64,000 nucleotides of DNA from CAZCDS01 sp964497585 (GCA_964497585.1 CAZCDS010000026.1:1-64000); one strand, 5' to 3'. Positions 17,691-27,557 are shown, numbered from the stretch's first letter. The notes: a model not told the origin generated them from the letters alone. Made by a program: numbers and translations.

Positions 17691-18728
17691 TCAGGAATCG
17701 GCGTGTGCCTCACCCACCCGTCCTGCCATGAGGTTTGCGACGGGGACCGTCGTTTCCGTTTTCTCGAAGACGATTTTCACAACGGCAGTGATGGGCACTC
17801 CCAGTATCATTCCCTCGAACCCCCAGATCATGCCCCAGAAGATGAGAGCCAGAAGTATGGTGATCGGGTGCAGGTCGAGCGACCTTCCCATCATGTTCGG
17901 CTCCACCACATTACCGACCGCGAGCTGAATGATTCCCGGTATAACAAGCGCCAGAACCAGTGTTGCAGTCGAAATGCCGGGAGTGAAAAGGAGCACCGGC
18001 AGGGGCAGCAGCGTCGAAACGATCGAGCCAAGCGTGGGAATGAAATTTAGTATGAACGCAAACGCACCGAAGGTGATCGCATAGGGCACGCGAAGGAACC
18101 ACAACGTGACAAAGACGAGAAACCCGGTAATCCCGGAGACGAAAACTTTGGTGGAGATGTAGTTCTTGGTCCCGGTCTCCATCTGGTATACAAGCCCTTC
18201 GCCTCGCTCTTGCTCCCCGTGGTTCCCCACCAACAGAAAGATGACGAAGAGCATCACCAGCATGCCACGGGAGAGCAAACTCGTCATCGCATTGGTCACG
18301 CTGATGATTACCCCTTTCAACGTCCCCGTCGGCAGGAGGGAGAGAAGATCCGTTTCTTGGGGGAGCTTGATACCGAGTTTTTCGAGCACGCCCGAGGAGG
18401 CCACCTTCTTGATGAGCTGTTCGATTGTGCCCTCGTACTGCTGTGCGCTCAGCGCGAAATCCCTGATCGACGATGCGATCAGCCCGCCGAGGACGATGAC
18501 CGCCACGAAGAAGATCACGATTGTCGCGGCAATTGCCAGGCCCCGAGGGAAACGAAGATAGCGGACCTGCAGGTCAATGAGAGGACTGAGCACTGTAGAG
18601 AAGAAAAGCGCCCACACAAAGGGGACAATGACCGGCCTGAGCCAGTACAGTCCCACAACAACGGCAAACGTCGCGAGGATGATCAGACAGACCGTTTGGG
18701 TTCGCAACTCGCTGGTGTTGGCGCTCAT
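17691..18728 (-). CDS. AI-2E family (PerM/YhhT-like) transporter
   Basis: The 345-residue polytopic membrane protein has the family's pattern of two N-terminal helices (CLIILATFAVVVGLYWLRPV), a third helix followed by a large loop, and a C-terminal set of helices. The diagnostic segment is FILNFIPTLGSIVSTLLPLP, with GNVVEPNMMGRSLDLHP further on. Members export small signalling molecules or ions; some act as Na+/H+ antiporters, so the name is a family label. ATG 18728 (MSANTSELRT) is preferred over the longer frame, which would add 80 unconserved residues. Confidence 0.85.
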   Translation of the reverse strand: MSANTSELRTQTVCLIILATFAVVVGLYWLRPVIVPFVWALFFSTVLSPLIDLQVRYLRFPRGLAIAATIVIFFVAVIVLGGLIASSIRDFALSAQQYEGTIEQLIKKVASSGVLEKLGIKLPQETDLLSLLPTGTLKGVIISVTNAMTSLLSRGMLVMLFVIFLLVGNHGEQERGEGLVYQMETGTKNYISTKVFVSGITGFLVFVTLWFLRVPYAITFGAFAFILNFIPTLGSIVSTLLPLPVLLFTPGISTATLVLALVIPGIIQLAVGNVVEPNMMGRSLDLHPITILLALIFWGMIWGFEGMILGVPITAVVKIVFEKTETTVPVANLMAGRVGEAHADS

Positions 18729-19170
18729 TGACAGACTAACTCCCAGCCCCGCTGTAAAAGCCCCGGCGCGACGGCATGAGGTTCCACCGCCGCCCCCCAT
18801 CCCCTGATTACAAGGACCCTCGGCGCAAGCGTTTACCCGTGACCACCGTAGCACACCGCGACACACCGAGCAAACGGTATTCACATAGTATTTTCCGAGA
18901 TGCCGCCGGGCCTCTTTCCCCCGAAAATTGGGGGTTCGGCAGGTCGTGCCCATCCGCCTGACGCGCAAGTCCTGTTACATGTGCGCCTCCCTTTGGGTGA
19001 GCGAATCCCGCGTATGGCGGTTACCGTGGGGATCAATCCCTCCCATTCGCGCTAAAAGAACCCTGCCTGTGCGAAAGGTTATTGATTTCCGAGGTCGGGA
19101 GCATCACAATAAAGGCGCTCACGGAATGACCAAGAACGAGCGCAGTGATTCCATGCTGCGAGGTGAGACT
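18729..19170. other. Divergent intergenic region
   Basis: It contains the promoters of the AI-2E transporter (minus) and the XdhC-family gene (plus). Plus-strand sequence before 19171 is open but lacks conserved features; an alternative XdhC start at 19126 lies within it. Confidence 0.4.
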
Positions 19171-20262
19171 ATGCTGGCCATCTGGAAGGGAGCCGTTGAA
19201 GAGATACATCAGGGCCATGATTTCGTCCTGGTCACCATTCTAGACGTGAGGGGCTCGTCCCCGCGACATACGGGTACCCGCTTCCTCGTCAAAGGGGACG
19301 GCGGAATTGTCGGGACGATCGGAGGAGGGCTCTTTGAAGAAAAGGTGCGGCTCTTCGCGGCCAACGCACTGGAAGATCGCACCTCCCACCGGCTGATGTT
19401 CGCGTTCAGAGGTCAGGACACCAAACATACCGAAATTATGTGCGATATGGTCTGCGGAGGAGACACGCAGGTCGTCCTGGAGCACGTTGACGCCGAGGAC
19501 ACAACAAACCGCGCAATATATGAACGGCTCCTCGAGATGACCCTGAATCGGGAGGCCGGGCTCTTCTTCTCTCATGTGTCCATGCCGGTCGACGCCCAGG
19601 GAGAAATCAAACACCTGCTCGTCGATTCTCAGGGGACGCAACTCGGCGGATTCCCCGGACAAGAAGCGGCAATCGGCCTTGTACCTGACCGAAGGCATCT
19701 CAAACCGGCTCAACTGCTCGACGTCCCCGGTCCGGATCACGCGGTCTTCCTCGAGTGGATTCATCCGACGGGAACCGTTTTCATTCTCGGCGCGGGACAC
19801 GTGGGCAGGGCCGTGGCCCAGCTCGCGGGGTTCGTAGGCTTCAAGGTCGTTGCGGTAGACGACCGCTTCGAGTTCGCCAACCGCGAAAACGTTCCCGAAG
19901 CAGACGAAATCGTGGTTGTGCCGAGCTTTGGCGAGTGCTTTGCGAGTCTGCCCGTTGCCGAGGACAGCTATATCGTCATCGTCACCCGGGGCCACATGCA
20001 CGACCAGATCGTCCTCGCTCAGGCCCTTGGTACGGAAGCCGCCTACATAGGCATGATCGGCTCACGGAGAAAGAACCGCCTCATCTATGACGCGCTGCTC
20101 GATGAAGGCGCGTCCGAGGAGGACTTCAAGAGGGTGCACGCTCCCATCGGACTGCCCATCGGGGGTGACACCCCTGAGGAAATAGCCCTCTCCATCGTCG
20201 CGGAGATGGTTCAGGTCAAGAACCGGGATAACAGGCCTCGCCGAACCGCTCGTTCCGCCTGA
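19171..20262 (+). CDS. xdhC: XdhC/CoxI-family molybdenum-cofactor protein
   Basis: The 363-residue protein has an N-terminal XdhC_CoxI domain (LAIWKGAVEEIHQGHDFVLV, then GSSPRHTGTRFLV and GTIGGGLFE) and a C-terminal Rossmann-like XdhC domain (FILGAGHVGRAVAQLAGFVG, DDRFEFANRENVPEAD, VTRGHMHDQ, YIGMIGSRRK, PIGLPIGG). The family binds molybdenum cofactor, helps add its terminal sulfido ligand and inserts it into xanthine-dehydrogenase-type enzymes. No molybdenum hydroxylase is encoded nearby, so its client lies elsewhere. ATG 19171 is chosen for AGGTGAGACT just upstream; 19126 is the alternative. A link with the tungstate uptake genes at 2.6-6.1 kb is plausible but not shown. Confidence 0.85.
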   Translation: MLAIWKGAVEEIHQGHDFVLVTILDVRGSSPRHTGTRFLVKGDGGIVGTIGGGLFEEKVRLFAANALEDRTSHRLMFAFRGQDTKHTEIMCDMVCGGDTQVVLEHVDAEDTTNRAIYERLLEMTLNREAGLFFSHVSMPVDAQGEIKHLLVDSQGTQLGGFPGQEAAIGLVPDRRHLKPAQLLDVPGPDHAVFLEWIHPTGTVFILGAGHVGRAVAQLAGFVGFKVVAVDDRFEFANRENVPEADEIVVVPSFGECFASLPVAEDSYIVIVTRGHMHDQIVLAQALGTEAAYIGMIGSRRKNRLIYDALLDEGASEEDFKRVHAPIGLPIGGDTPEEIALSIVAEMVQVKNRDNRPRRTARSA

Positions 20263-20277
20263 CAGGAGACGGCCAGT

Positions 20278-20301
20278 GCCCTATCTTCTTTGGGCTTTTT
20301 T
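20278..20301 (+). terminator. Weak rho-independent terminator after xdhC
   Basis: GCCC (20278-20281) pairs with GGGC (20292-20295) and is followed by six T residues. The stem is short, but the position, 16 bp past the stop, is right. Confidence 0.45.
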
Positions 20302-20551
20302 GGTGCCGATTTCTTACCTTCGCGTTTTGATGGTCGAGCTTTTCATCGCCTCCTTCGCGTTTTCGGTTCACGGGCATTCTCAAGATCCAAGTTGACTGTA
20401 CGACCGAAGATATCCTATCTTGAAAATCCATAGTAAGCGCCATGGATCCCGCAAAACTATGGGAATTGGTGTTGCCAGACCGTTGAACGGCGGGTAGTTG
20501 GTCTCATGATCGCGAGGACCGGATCATGATTCCCGAGACCAAGGGGCGCTG

Positions 20552-20836
20552 ATGATTCAAGTACTCCGAGACGATGAGCGGCTTGCACTATTCCGACATG
20601 GTGAGTATCAGGGTCTCAAGGGTCCCGGAGTCGTCGTATATCTGCCCTTTTTCGGCGTCAGAGTTCGCCTTAGAGTGGGCGATATGGGGAGCCTGATGAC
20701 GTCCGAGCTGGCACGGTTCGGTGATGCGGTCGTGCCGGTGGTGGGCGAGGGGCTCTCCGGATCGCGTGTCAGGATCGTTGGGTTTGACGACTCGCACTCA
20801 CCGCCGCGCCCTCGCTGCGCATCTCTAGACCGCTAA
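20552..20836 (+). CDS. Small SPFH/NfeD-like protein
   Basis: The 94-residue protein begins with a segment resembling the start of an SPFH (band 7) domain without its membrane helix (VLRDDERLALFRHGEYQGLKG, then PGVVVYLPF). It continues into a segment like the NfeD C-terminal OB fold (GDMGSLMTSELARFGDAVVP ... GEGLSGSRVRIVGFD). Full NfeD and SPFH proteins are separate, interacting membrane proteins tied to a membrane protease; here short versions of both appear in one chain. The gene is free-standing with AAGGGG upstream of ATG. The resemblance is judged by eye from motifs, and a truncated remnant is an alternative. Confidence 0.5.
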   Translation: MIQVLRDDERLALFRHGEYQGLKGPGVVVYLPFFGVRVRLRVGDMGSLMTSELARFGDAVVPVVGEGLSGSRVRIVGFDDSHSPPRPRCASLDR

Positions 20837-21058
20837 CTGGTACGCATGTTTCGCCCAAAAAGTGATAATCCGTCGCGACCTTCGGAAAGATATTGCCGAT
20901 CGTTTTCTGTGGCGATGCCGTGGGATCGGATCTGGACGGGACAGTCCGTATTTTCCGGGCAAAGGAACCTCGTCTCAAATCCGAATCAGACTTGAAATGA
21001 GTATAGTGTCCCCGACCTTACCCGAAATTGCTCAGAAAAAGAGACCCGGAATGGTTGC

Positions 21059-22267
21059 ATGAATTCAAACCAGGAAGCTCCTGTTGTCGAATCGTCATTA
21101 CTCCTGCAGTTGTTGGTTTTTTCGCTCGTCGGCGCTGCATTCACCACGATCTACGTAACCCAGCCGGTTCTCCCGGTTCTTCAGGTCGAATTCTCCGTGA
21201 GTGAGGCTCGAGCTTCCCTCACCATCTCAGCCGTGGTCTTTGGAATTGCGCTCTCCAACTTACCACTGGGTATGACTGCAGATCGATATTCGATCAAGCC
21301 CATTATCCTGATCGGGGGGGGAATCATCGCGATCTGCAGTTTGGCATGTGCCGTAACCGATACCATGTTGATGCTGATCGGAACTCGGTTCGTTCAGGGG
21401 CTCTTTATCCCCTGCCTGACAACGTGCGTGGCGGCTTACCTTTCCAAGATGCTCCCAAAGGAACGGCTCAACGTGATGATGGGATCCTACGTGTCGGCCA
21501 CGGTGGCCGGAGGTCTCGGCGGCCGACTGCTTGGAGGATTCATTCATCCTGTGCTCCATTGGCGCTACGCTTTCGTCGTCGCGTCCATCTTGGTGATCAC
21601 TGCCACGATTGCCGCCTGGAGATTCCTCCCACGAGAAGAGCGGGGGAGAGCCGGCGAAGAAGATACTCAGGGATTTTTCGCTCTGCTCGGTCGAACCGAT
21701 CTTTTGCGCATCTTCCTCGTTGCGTTTGCCGCGTTCTTTGTTTTTTCCTCAGTCTTCAACTATCTCCCCTTTTACCTTTCTGCCCCTCCCTTCGAAGTCT
21801 CCACAGGCCTCATCACCCTCATGTATTGCTCCTATCTCATCGGAATGGTTATCGGGCCGGTCGCAGGTGCACTGAGCAACCGAGTGGGAAACGGCCTCAT
21901 CATGGCCGTGGGTGCGGTGATATTCGGTATGTCAATTGAGGCCACGCTCATCAAGACTCTGCCGGCAGTAGCGACGAGTCTTGGGGGGATTTGTCTGGGG
22001 TTCTTCTCCATTCACGCCGCGGCAGTGGGATCACTCAACAGAAGACTGGAGTCGAGCCGGGGACGAGCCAACTCTCTGTACGTCGTGTCCTACTATCTGG
22101 GAGGATTCGCCGGGATCACCATAAGCGGTTATGCGTACGGGGTCTTCGGCTGGCAGGCAATCAGGGTGCTGGGGATTGCCATGCTTCTGGTGCCACTTGG
22201 AGCGGGCCTGTGGGAGTTGATCACGGAAGGCGTGCCTGATTTCAGTTCACCTCGCCCACAAGGATAA
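21059..22267 (+). CDS. MFS transporter
   Basis: The 402-residue protein has twelve predicted helices in two halves. The loop 2-3 motif is GMTADRYSIKPIILIGG (the MFS G-x-x-x-D-R signature), and LGGRLLGGFIHPVLHWRYAF around helix 5 is typical of drug:proton antiporters of the YgaY/AraJ-type group. The substrate is unknown; export of a small organic compound is likely. The gene converges with the large TPR-CHAT gene and their 3' ends overlap by 26 bp, so transcription of each could interfere with the other. Confidence 0.85.
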   Translation: MNSNQEAPVVESSLLLQLLVFSLVGAAFTTIYVTQPVLPVLQVEFSVSEARASLTISAVVFGIALSNLPLGMTADRYSIKPIILIGGGIIAICSLACAVTDTMLMLIGTRFVQGLFIPCLTTCVAAYLSKMLPKERLNVMMGSYVSATVAGGLGGRLLGGFIHPVLHWRYAFVVASILVITATIAAWRFLPREERGRAGEEDTQGFFALLGRTDLLRIFLVAFAAFFVFSSVFNYLPFYLSAPPFEVSTGLITLMYCSYLIGMVIGPVAGALSNRVGNGLIMAVGAVIFGMSIEATLIKTLPAVATSLGGICLGFFSIHAAAVGSLNRRLESSRGRANSLYVVSYYLGGFAGITISGYAYGVFGWQAIRVLGIAMLLVPLGAGLWELITEGVPDFSSPRPQG

Positions 22268-25200
22268 AGGGGGCCCAGAAAAAGGGGTGATCGTACCCGG
22301 CTCTTCGGATCTCCTCTCTTGCGAGCTTCAAAGCTTCGAGTCCGGACTTTCCCTGCCTCAGATGCTCAAAGAAGCGCTCTACAAGGCTCACCGACGAACG
22401 TTCAGCCACGGACCAGAGGCTCATCAGCACGGCTCTCGCACCAGCATATTGGAAGGCTCTCCCCATACTCATGATACCTTCCCCGCAAAGATTCCTGCCC
22501 AGCCCGGTTTGGCACGCGGTGAGCGCGGCCAGGTCCGCGTGCAGGTTCATCCCCATCACCTCGGTCATTCCGAGAAAGCCGCCACGGGCTCCGGATGGCC
22601 CCACGAGCGTCAACGCGAGGACCGGTTCCTGTATCATGGGAATATCATTACCGTAGTACCCGTGGGTTTCGAGCACGACGTACTGGTAAGGCTCGCGGAG
22701 ACGTTGGAACAACGTCGCCTTGGTCGCTTTCATGCCCATGAAGAGGTCCGTCCCTTGCGGGTCGAGCTTCTTGAGCGATTCACCCAATTGTCCGGTCAAG
22801 GGGAGTCTCTCGAAGATCAATCCCACGGGACGGTCGGGAAACCCGAGGAGATTCTCCTTGTCGTTCGGGTTCCCGCCGACCGCGCTGTGTGAATCTCCCG
22901 TACATCTCCCGTCCTCAGGGGAAAAGACCGGATCCGCGAATACCAGGGTCCTGTCGACGACCTTCTTGCCCCGCGATGAGGTTCGGAGTAGTGTAAGAGC
23001 GGTGACGGACTGAGAATAACTCACCGGGTGCACGTCCGCGAGGTACGTGAGGCCTTCGGGACTAGGGAAAGGCCCCCTGACCTTCCAGCGTGCAGTTCCT
23101 CGGACAACCAGGGCCTCGAAGGGAATAAGAGCCAGTATGCCGTCGGGAATGATGACGATCGGGCTCCCCTTGGGCACCTGCAGCAAGACTCTTGCCAGCA
23201 ATCTGTCGTACAGGGCCGCGGCCAGCTCGGCGTCGAATTGCATGAGCCTCGCGCGCTCGAAGGAGGCCCGGAACTTCCTTACGGCCCTCTCACGATCTTC
23301 TGATTTCCATTGTCGGTAGTCCGCCTCAAGAATCTGCGTGCCTTTGAGCAGCTTTACCCCCACCCCTTCCCCCAGGTCATCGAGCACCACGACGTACTCG
23401 TCAGGGCCGATGGCCGCCTTCTCAATGGGCGTCGGCCTCGGATGTTTCACGGAAGCATAGTACGGATATCTAGTCCAGAGCATCTCGACAAATGACGCCT
23501 GCGCTTGCAAGGCTTTGCCGATCTGGCTTGTCAGGCCGGCAATTCGCTGGGTATCGTTTTTCGCGTGAGCCTCAGCCAGAGCTCGCTTCAGAGACGCGAC
23601 TCGCACGAGGAGCTGCTTATCCTCTTCAAGGATATTGCCGGGCACCCGAAAATGACCGGAGCCCGTCTTCATGGACAGCGCGTCGCAGAACGCCCGAGCT
23701 TTCGTAAGCTCACTCGATTCGAGGCTTTCAGCGCCCCGGTTGAGCTTTATCCTCACACGAGTGAGCCCCTTGGCCGGCTCCGAACGAGCGAATCCTTCGA
23801 TTCTCACGTCAAAGAAGTTCCGTCGCTCGGAGGGCATGAGTCGAGACCGAATCTCTTCCGTCAGTTTCACGGCTCGTTCGTACAAGTCTTCGGCTTTACG
23901 TAACTTTCCCTGCGCTTCGCACACTCTCCCCAGACCCGTGAACGCGGTGAAAAGGTATCCGGCGCTTCTACTCTTTTCCGCGTCATCGAGGAGTCTTTCG
24001 TAACTCTCTTTGGCTTTCTCATAATCAGACCGAGCCAGGTGGAGCCGTCCCTCAGACGCCCACAAACCAGGCTTATGAGCTTGCTCCCCGTACCTCCGAA
24101 CCAGGTCCAGGATCATGGTGCCTGCCCGCTCTGTGTCGCCCCGATCTAAATACAAATTGGCAATTCGGCGTTCAGGCTGCAGCGTGGGCAGACCGATCTC
24201 CTTGTCGATATTGAGCGCCTCATTGTAGACCGCGAGGGCCTGGTCGTAGCTGCCCCGATGCACAAGAATCGAACCGACAAGGATCAGGGTATGCGCCGTG
24301 CCCTTACGATCGCGAAGGGATCTCCTGATCGTCAGGGACTTCCTCATCATTTCGAGCGCTTTGGAATAGACTCCCCAGGCTCTGTACACGTTGCCAAGAT
24401 TGGCGAGGCTCACCGCCTCACCCTTACGATCCCCCACCGACTTCCTGATCGCCAAAGACTTCTTGTAGAGATCGCTGGCCTTGTCGTACCTTCCCCACGC
24501 CGAGTATACTGCTGCGAGATTGTTGCAGGTTGCTCCTTCCGCCTTTCGATCGTTCAGTTTCCGATAGATGCGGATGGACCTGTTGTAATATTCCACAGCG
24601 CAGTCAAATGATCCGCGGCTCCAGCAGACGTTGCCGAGATTGGTCAAGGCGTGGGCTGTGCCTCTTTTTTCTTTCAGCGCCTCTCTGACCGCTAGCGATT
24701 GCCGGTAGAGCTTCTCGGCTTTGTCGTAGTCTCCGAGAACGAAGCAAGTGTTGCCTTTGGTGAGCAGCGTCTGGGCCTCGCCTCTTCGATCCCCAAGTGC
24801 CCGCTTGATCGCTAGAGACTTGTCGAGAAGCTTCTCCGCTTTCGCGTACTCGCCTTGGTTCGTGCAGATGGTTCCCAGGTTGTTAAGATTGGTGGCCTGA
24901 CAGCTCCTGTCACCGACTTCTTTGCATGCTGCCAGTGATTTCTCGTAGTATTCCCGGGCCTTGTCATAGTCGCTCCGATGGAGGTATACGTTGCCGATAT
25001 TTAAGAGTTCCCTGCCTTCACCCTTTCGATCTCCCAGGCTCTTTCTCACGGACAGGGACGTGCGGAAAGAATCGAGCGCGGCGTCATATTCGCCCTGGGC
25101 AAGCGCGAGGCGTCCAAGGTTGCTCAGCGTGTTTGCCATGCCCTTCACGTCATTTGCGGCCTTCCTGACGGCCGCTGCCTTACGGTAGAATTCGAGCGCT

Positions 25201-25475
25201 TTATCATATTTGCCCCAGCCTTTGTATATCGAGCCGAGGTTGTTGTATGCCACGCCTTGACCCTTTTTGGATCCCGTCTTCCGGAATATCGCGAGGGCCT
25301 GCTCGTACAAGCGCACGGCCGCTTCGAGGTCCTCATTCGAGCGAGCGGTTTTCTGGAGTCTTACCGCCTTCTTCAGCAGCGTTACTCCTTCTTGAACGGA
25401 GACCCCTGACCCAAAGGCCGGAAAGATGAGAAAAATGAAGCAAAGAATTAGTGGCAGGCTCAGTCTCGGTCTCAT
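22242..25475 (-). CDS. Secreted TPR-CHAT protease-like protein
   Basis: The 1077-residue protein has a signal peptide (PRLSLPLILCFIFLIFPAFG). About ten 40-residue TPR_12-type repeats follow (consensus A--L-NLG--Y---G-YDKAL--Y-KSL-I), to about residue 520, then a helical linker. The C-terminal CHAT domain has a candidate catalytic His near residue 938 (VLETHGYYGN) and Cys near 988 (LTACQTGLGRNLCGEG). CHAT domains are caspase-like cysteine peptidases. The export signal makes an envelope role likely, unlike the cytoplasmic TPR-CHAT peptidases of CRISPR type III-E. ATG 25475 is chosen because GAGGAGGCTTCTC precedes it. The repeats are similar at DNA level and could recombine. Confidence 0.85.
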   Translation of the reverse strand: MRPRLSLPLILCFIFLIFPAFGSGVSVQEGVTLLKKAVRLQKTARSNEDLEAAVRLYEQALAIFRKTGSKKGQGVAYNNLGSIYKGWGKYDKALEFYRKAAAVRKAANDVKGMANTLSNLGRLALAQGEYDAALDSFRTSLSVRKSLGDRKGEGRELLNIGNVYLHRSDYDKAREYYEKSLAACKEVGDRSCQATNLNNLGTICTNQGEYAKAEKLLDKSLAIKRALGDRRGEAQTLLTKGNTCFVLGDYDKAEKLYRQSLAVREALKEKRGTAHALTNLGNVCWSRGSFDCAVEYYNRSIRIYRKLNDRKAEGATCNNLAAVYSAWGRYDKASDLYKKSLAIRKSVGDRKGEAVSLANLGNVYRAWGVYSKALEMMRKSLTIRRSLRDRKGTAHTLILVGSILVHRGSYDQALAVYNEALNIDKEIGLPTLQPERRIANLYLDRGDTERAGTMILDLVRRYGEQAHKPGLWASEGRLHLARSDYEKAKESYERLLDDAEKSRSAGYLFTAFTGLGRVCEAQGKLRKAEDLYERAVKLTEEIRSRLMPSERRNFFDVRIEGFARSEPAKGLTRVRIKLNRGAESLESSELTKARAFCDALSMKTGSGHFRVPGNILEEDKQLLVRVASLKRALAEAHAKNDTQRIAGLTSQIGKALQAQASFVEMLWTRYPYYASVKHPRPTPIEKAAIGPDEYVVVLDDLGEGVGVKLLKGTQILEADYRQWKSEDRERAVRKFRASFERARLMQFDAELAAALYDRLLARVLLQVPKGSPIVIIPDGILALIPFEALVVRGTARWKVRGPFPSPEGLTYLADVHPVSYSQSVTALTLLRTSSRGKKVVDRTLVFADPVFSPEDGRCTGDSHSAVGGNPNDKENLLGFPDRPVGLIFERLPLTGQLGESLKKLDPQGTDLFMGMKATKATLFQRLREPYQYVVLETHGYYGNDIPMIQEPVLALTLVGPSGARGGFLGMTEVMGMNLHADLAALTACQTGLGRNLCGEGIMSMGRAFQYAGARAVLMSLWSVAERSSVSLVERFFEHLRQGKSGLEALKLAREEIRRAGYDHPFFWAPFILVGEVN

Positions 25476-25914
25476 GAGAAGCCTCCTCTCGAATCTGGCC
25501 GCACGATTCGCTTCCTCTATTTTAGTCGACTCCTGGCTCCAGATGTGACACTTTTTCGATGGCGGCTCCATGACTGATGGTATACTTGTGGAAATCGTGC
25601 ACCGGAAAGACGGGAAAGACTTCGAGCTCCCTCGAAGATGCTGCCACAAAAGCGATGAGTTTGTCTCCTTACGAAAGGGCTGAGGTGGGTGAGCTGCCGC
25701 CTCAGGGTCTTGAAGAGAAAGAAAACGGGGGCAAATCAGCGTGGCCCGCCGAGATTCTGGGCCGAGATTCAGAGATAGGGGTAAACAGCTCTAATCTTGT
25801 CAATTGTGTTGCGCCGGTGCCAAAGGCAGCGCAATAGGGAAACGAACGTCTAAAGACTTTTCCGCAAATTCTTGACTTCGTCTCAGAAGAAGTCTTTCGA
25901 GTCGGGCTATCAGG
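25476..25914. other. Divergent intergenic region
   Basis: It lies between the TPR-CHAT gene (minus) and a histidine kinase gene (plus). Both promoters must be here. No operator or RNA was recognised. Confidence 0.4.
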
Positions 25915-27198
25915 ATGCCGGTCGAGCCAAGAAAACCCGAGGATCTCTTCGCTGGGAAAAGATTTCCTCTTGGATTGTTCATCGCCTTCCTGATCGGAGC
26001 GACCGTCGTTCCGATTCTTTTGCTTGCAGGATCCGCGCACCCTTTTCGCCTTCTCCTGGCAATCGGTTTCATGGCGTTGTGTGTGTGTGTCGCTCTCGTT
26101 GCTTTGCGAAGGTATCTGTTCGGCCTGGCAAGGGGGCGCGACCTGTATGAGACGATGTTTGAGGCGATGCCCTGTTATGCGGTTCTCTTGGATAGAGACT
26201 TGCATTTGCTCTGGTTCGATCGGGCCTTCAAGAGAGATTTTGCCGACAGGAAGGGTTCGACGTGCCATGAGCTCTTCCGAGGACAGGACGCCCCCTGTTC
26301 CGGTTGCATAGCCCTGAAGACGTTTCAGGACGGGGGGGTGTACGACACGGAGCAGACGGTGACCACCGCACAGGGCGAGACCCTTACGCTGATCCTCTAT
26401 TCCTCACCGATTTCCAACGCGCTGGGCGAAGTCATTGCCGTACTGGAAATCGCAGTCAACATTACTTCGGTGAAGGCGATGCAAAAGCAGCTCGTTCTCC
26501 TTGGGCAAACGGTCGCGGGAATGGCTCACAGCATCAAGAACATCATGATGGGTCTGGACGGAGGAATATATGTGGTGAACCGGGGCCTGGAAGCCGATAA
26601 CCAGGAGGAGGTGAAAGAGGGCTGGGACATGGTCCACCTGAATTTCGAAAAGATCTCCAGGCTCGTCAAAGACATCCTCTACTGCTCGAAGGAACGGGAG
26701 CCTGAGCTTCAGAGAGTAGACGCTAATGAGGTGGTGAGAGAGGTTTACGATCTCTACCGGGACACCGCAAAAAGCTTCCACATCGAGCTGAAACTCGAAC
26801 TGGACGAGGGGCTTGGCGAGTCAGTGGTCGACCCTTCAGGGCTTCACACGGTTCTGACCAATCTCGTATCCAACGCTATGGACGCGTGCAAAGTAGACCT
26901 ATGGAAGGACTCTCACCGTGTCGAAGTGAAGACGCGAAGGGGCGCGGACGGATCGACAATTCTTGAGATCTCGGACAACGGCGTGGGTATGGACCAGGAA
27001 CTCAAGGACCGTGCCTTTGAGGATTTCTTCACGTCCAAAGGGAACCTGGGCACCGGCCTGGGGCTCATGGTAACCCAGAAAGTGGTCCGCGAACATGGCG
27101 GTTCTATCTCGTTTGACTCATCTCCCGGCAAGGGGACGACCTTTACCGTGGTGTTTCCTTCAAGGACTCTCCCGCCTCCGTCGGACAACTCCGATTGA
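25915..27198 (+). CDS. PAS sensor histidine kinase
   Basis: The 427-residue protein has two N-terminal membrane helices (about 18-65), then a PAS domain (75-180) with cysteines (STCHELFRGQDAPCSGC). A kinase core follows: H-box GMAHSIKNIM, N-box TNLVSNAMDAC, G-boxes EISDNGVGMD and GTGLGLMV. H-box and following residues closely resemble the kinase at 35246-37588 (AGLAHGIKNVLQGLEGG versus AGMAHSIKNIMMGLDGG), so they are paralogues. Its stop lies 2 bp from the stop of the convergent receiver gene that ends the Hmc/Tmc operon, suggesting they act in the same pathway. The Cys motif may sense redox state. Confidence 0.83.
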   Translation: MPVEPRKPEDLFAGKRFPLGLFIAFLIGATVVPILLLAGSAHPFRLLLAIGFMALCVCVALVALRRYLFGLARGRDLYETMFEAMPCYAVLLDRDLHLLWFDRAFKRDFADRKGSTCHELFRGQDAPCSGCIALKTFQDGGVYDTEQTVTTAQGETLTLILYSSPISNALGEVIAVLEIAVNITSVKAMQKQLVLLGQTVAGMAHSIKNIMMGLDGGIYVVNRGLEADNQEEVKEGWDMVHLNFEKISRLVKDILYCSKEREPELQRVDANEVVREVYDLYRDTAKSFHIELKLELDEGLGESVVDPSGLHTVLTNLVSNAMDACKVDLWKDSHRVEVKTRRGADGSTILEISDNGVGMDQELKDRAFEDFFTSKGNLGTGLGLMVTQKVVREHGGSISFDSSPGKGTTFTVVFPSRTLPPPSDNSD

Positions 27199-27200
27199 GG

Positions 27201-27557
27201 TCACTCGCCCAGAGTCTCTTTGACGACCGAAATTAGGCGATCCCTGTCGATGGGCTTGTCAAAGACCGCGACCGGCTTTTTCACCGCGAGATGTTTGCCG
27301 GGGATCCCGCTCACGACGATCACGGGCACGTCTTTGAATTCTTTGGATTTTGACATGTTTCGGTAAAATCGGGTGCCGGTGTCTCCCGGCATCTGGAGAT
27401 CAAGGGTAACGAGGTCAGGCTTCTCCCTGTTCAGGACCTCGATCCCTTCTTCCCCGTTGGCCGCAGAGCAGGTTTCGTATCCATTGTCCTGGAGGACGGT
27501 CGTCAAGTACTTGACGACATGAGGTTCATCGTCTATGACCAGAATCTTTTTGGCCAT
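27201..27557 (-). CDS. Receiver-only response regulator
   Basis: The 118-residue CheY-like protein has the acidic pair DDEP (9-12), phospho-acceptor Asp53 (TLDLQMP), Ser83 (VVSG) and Lys101 (FDKP), so it should be phosphorylatable. There is no output domain. It is the last gene of the minus-strand unit beginning with the receiver at 37650-38042 and running through tmcDCB-hmcADBC, 117 bp after hmcC. The start has GGAGGTAAAG upstream. It closely resembles the receiver at the operon's start. Likely partners are the kinases at 25915 and 35246. Confidence 0.85.
   Translation of the reverse strand: MAKKILVIDDEPHVVKYLTTVLQDNGYETCSAANGEEGIEVLNREKPDLVTLDLQMPGDTGTRFYRNMSKSKEFKDVPVIVVSGIPGKHLAVKKPVAVFDKPIDRDRLISVVKETLGE

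Noticed and set aside
22242..25475. CRISPR type III-E associated TPR-CHAT peptidase
   Set aside because: There is no CRISPR array, no Cas7-11-like gene nearby, and the protein has an export signal.
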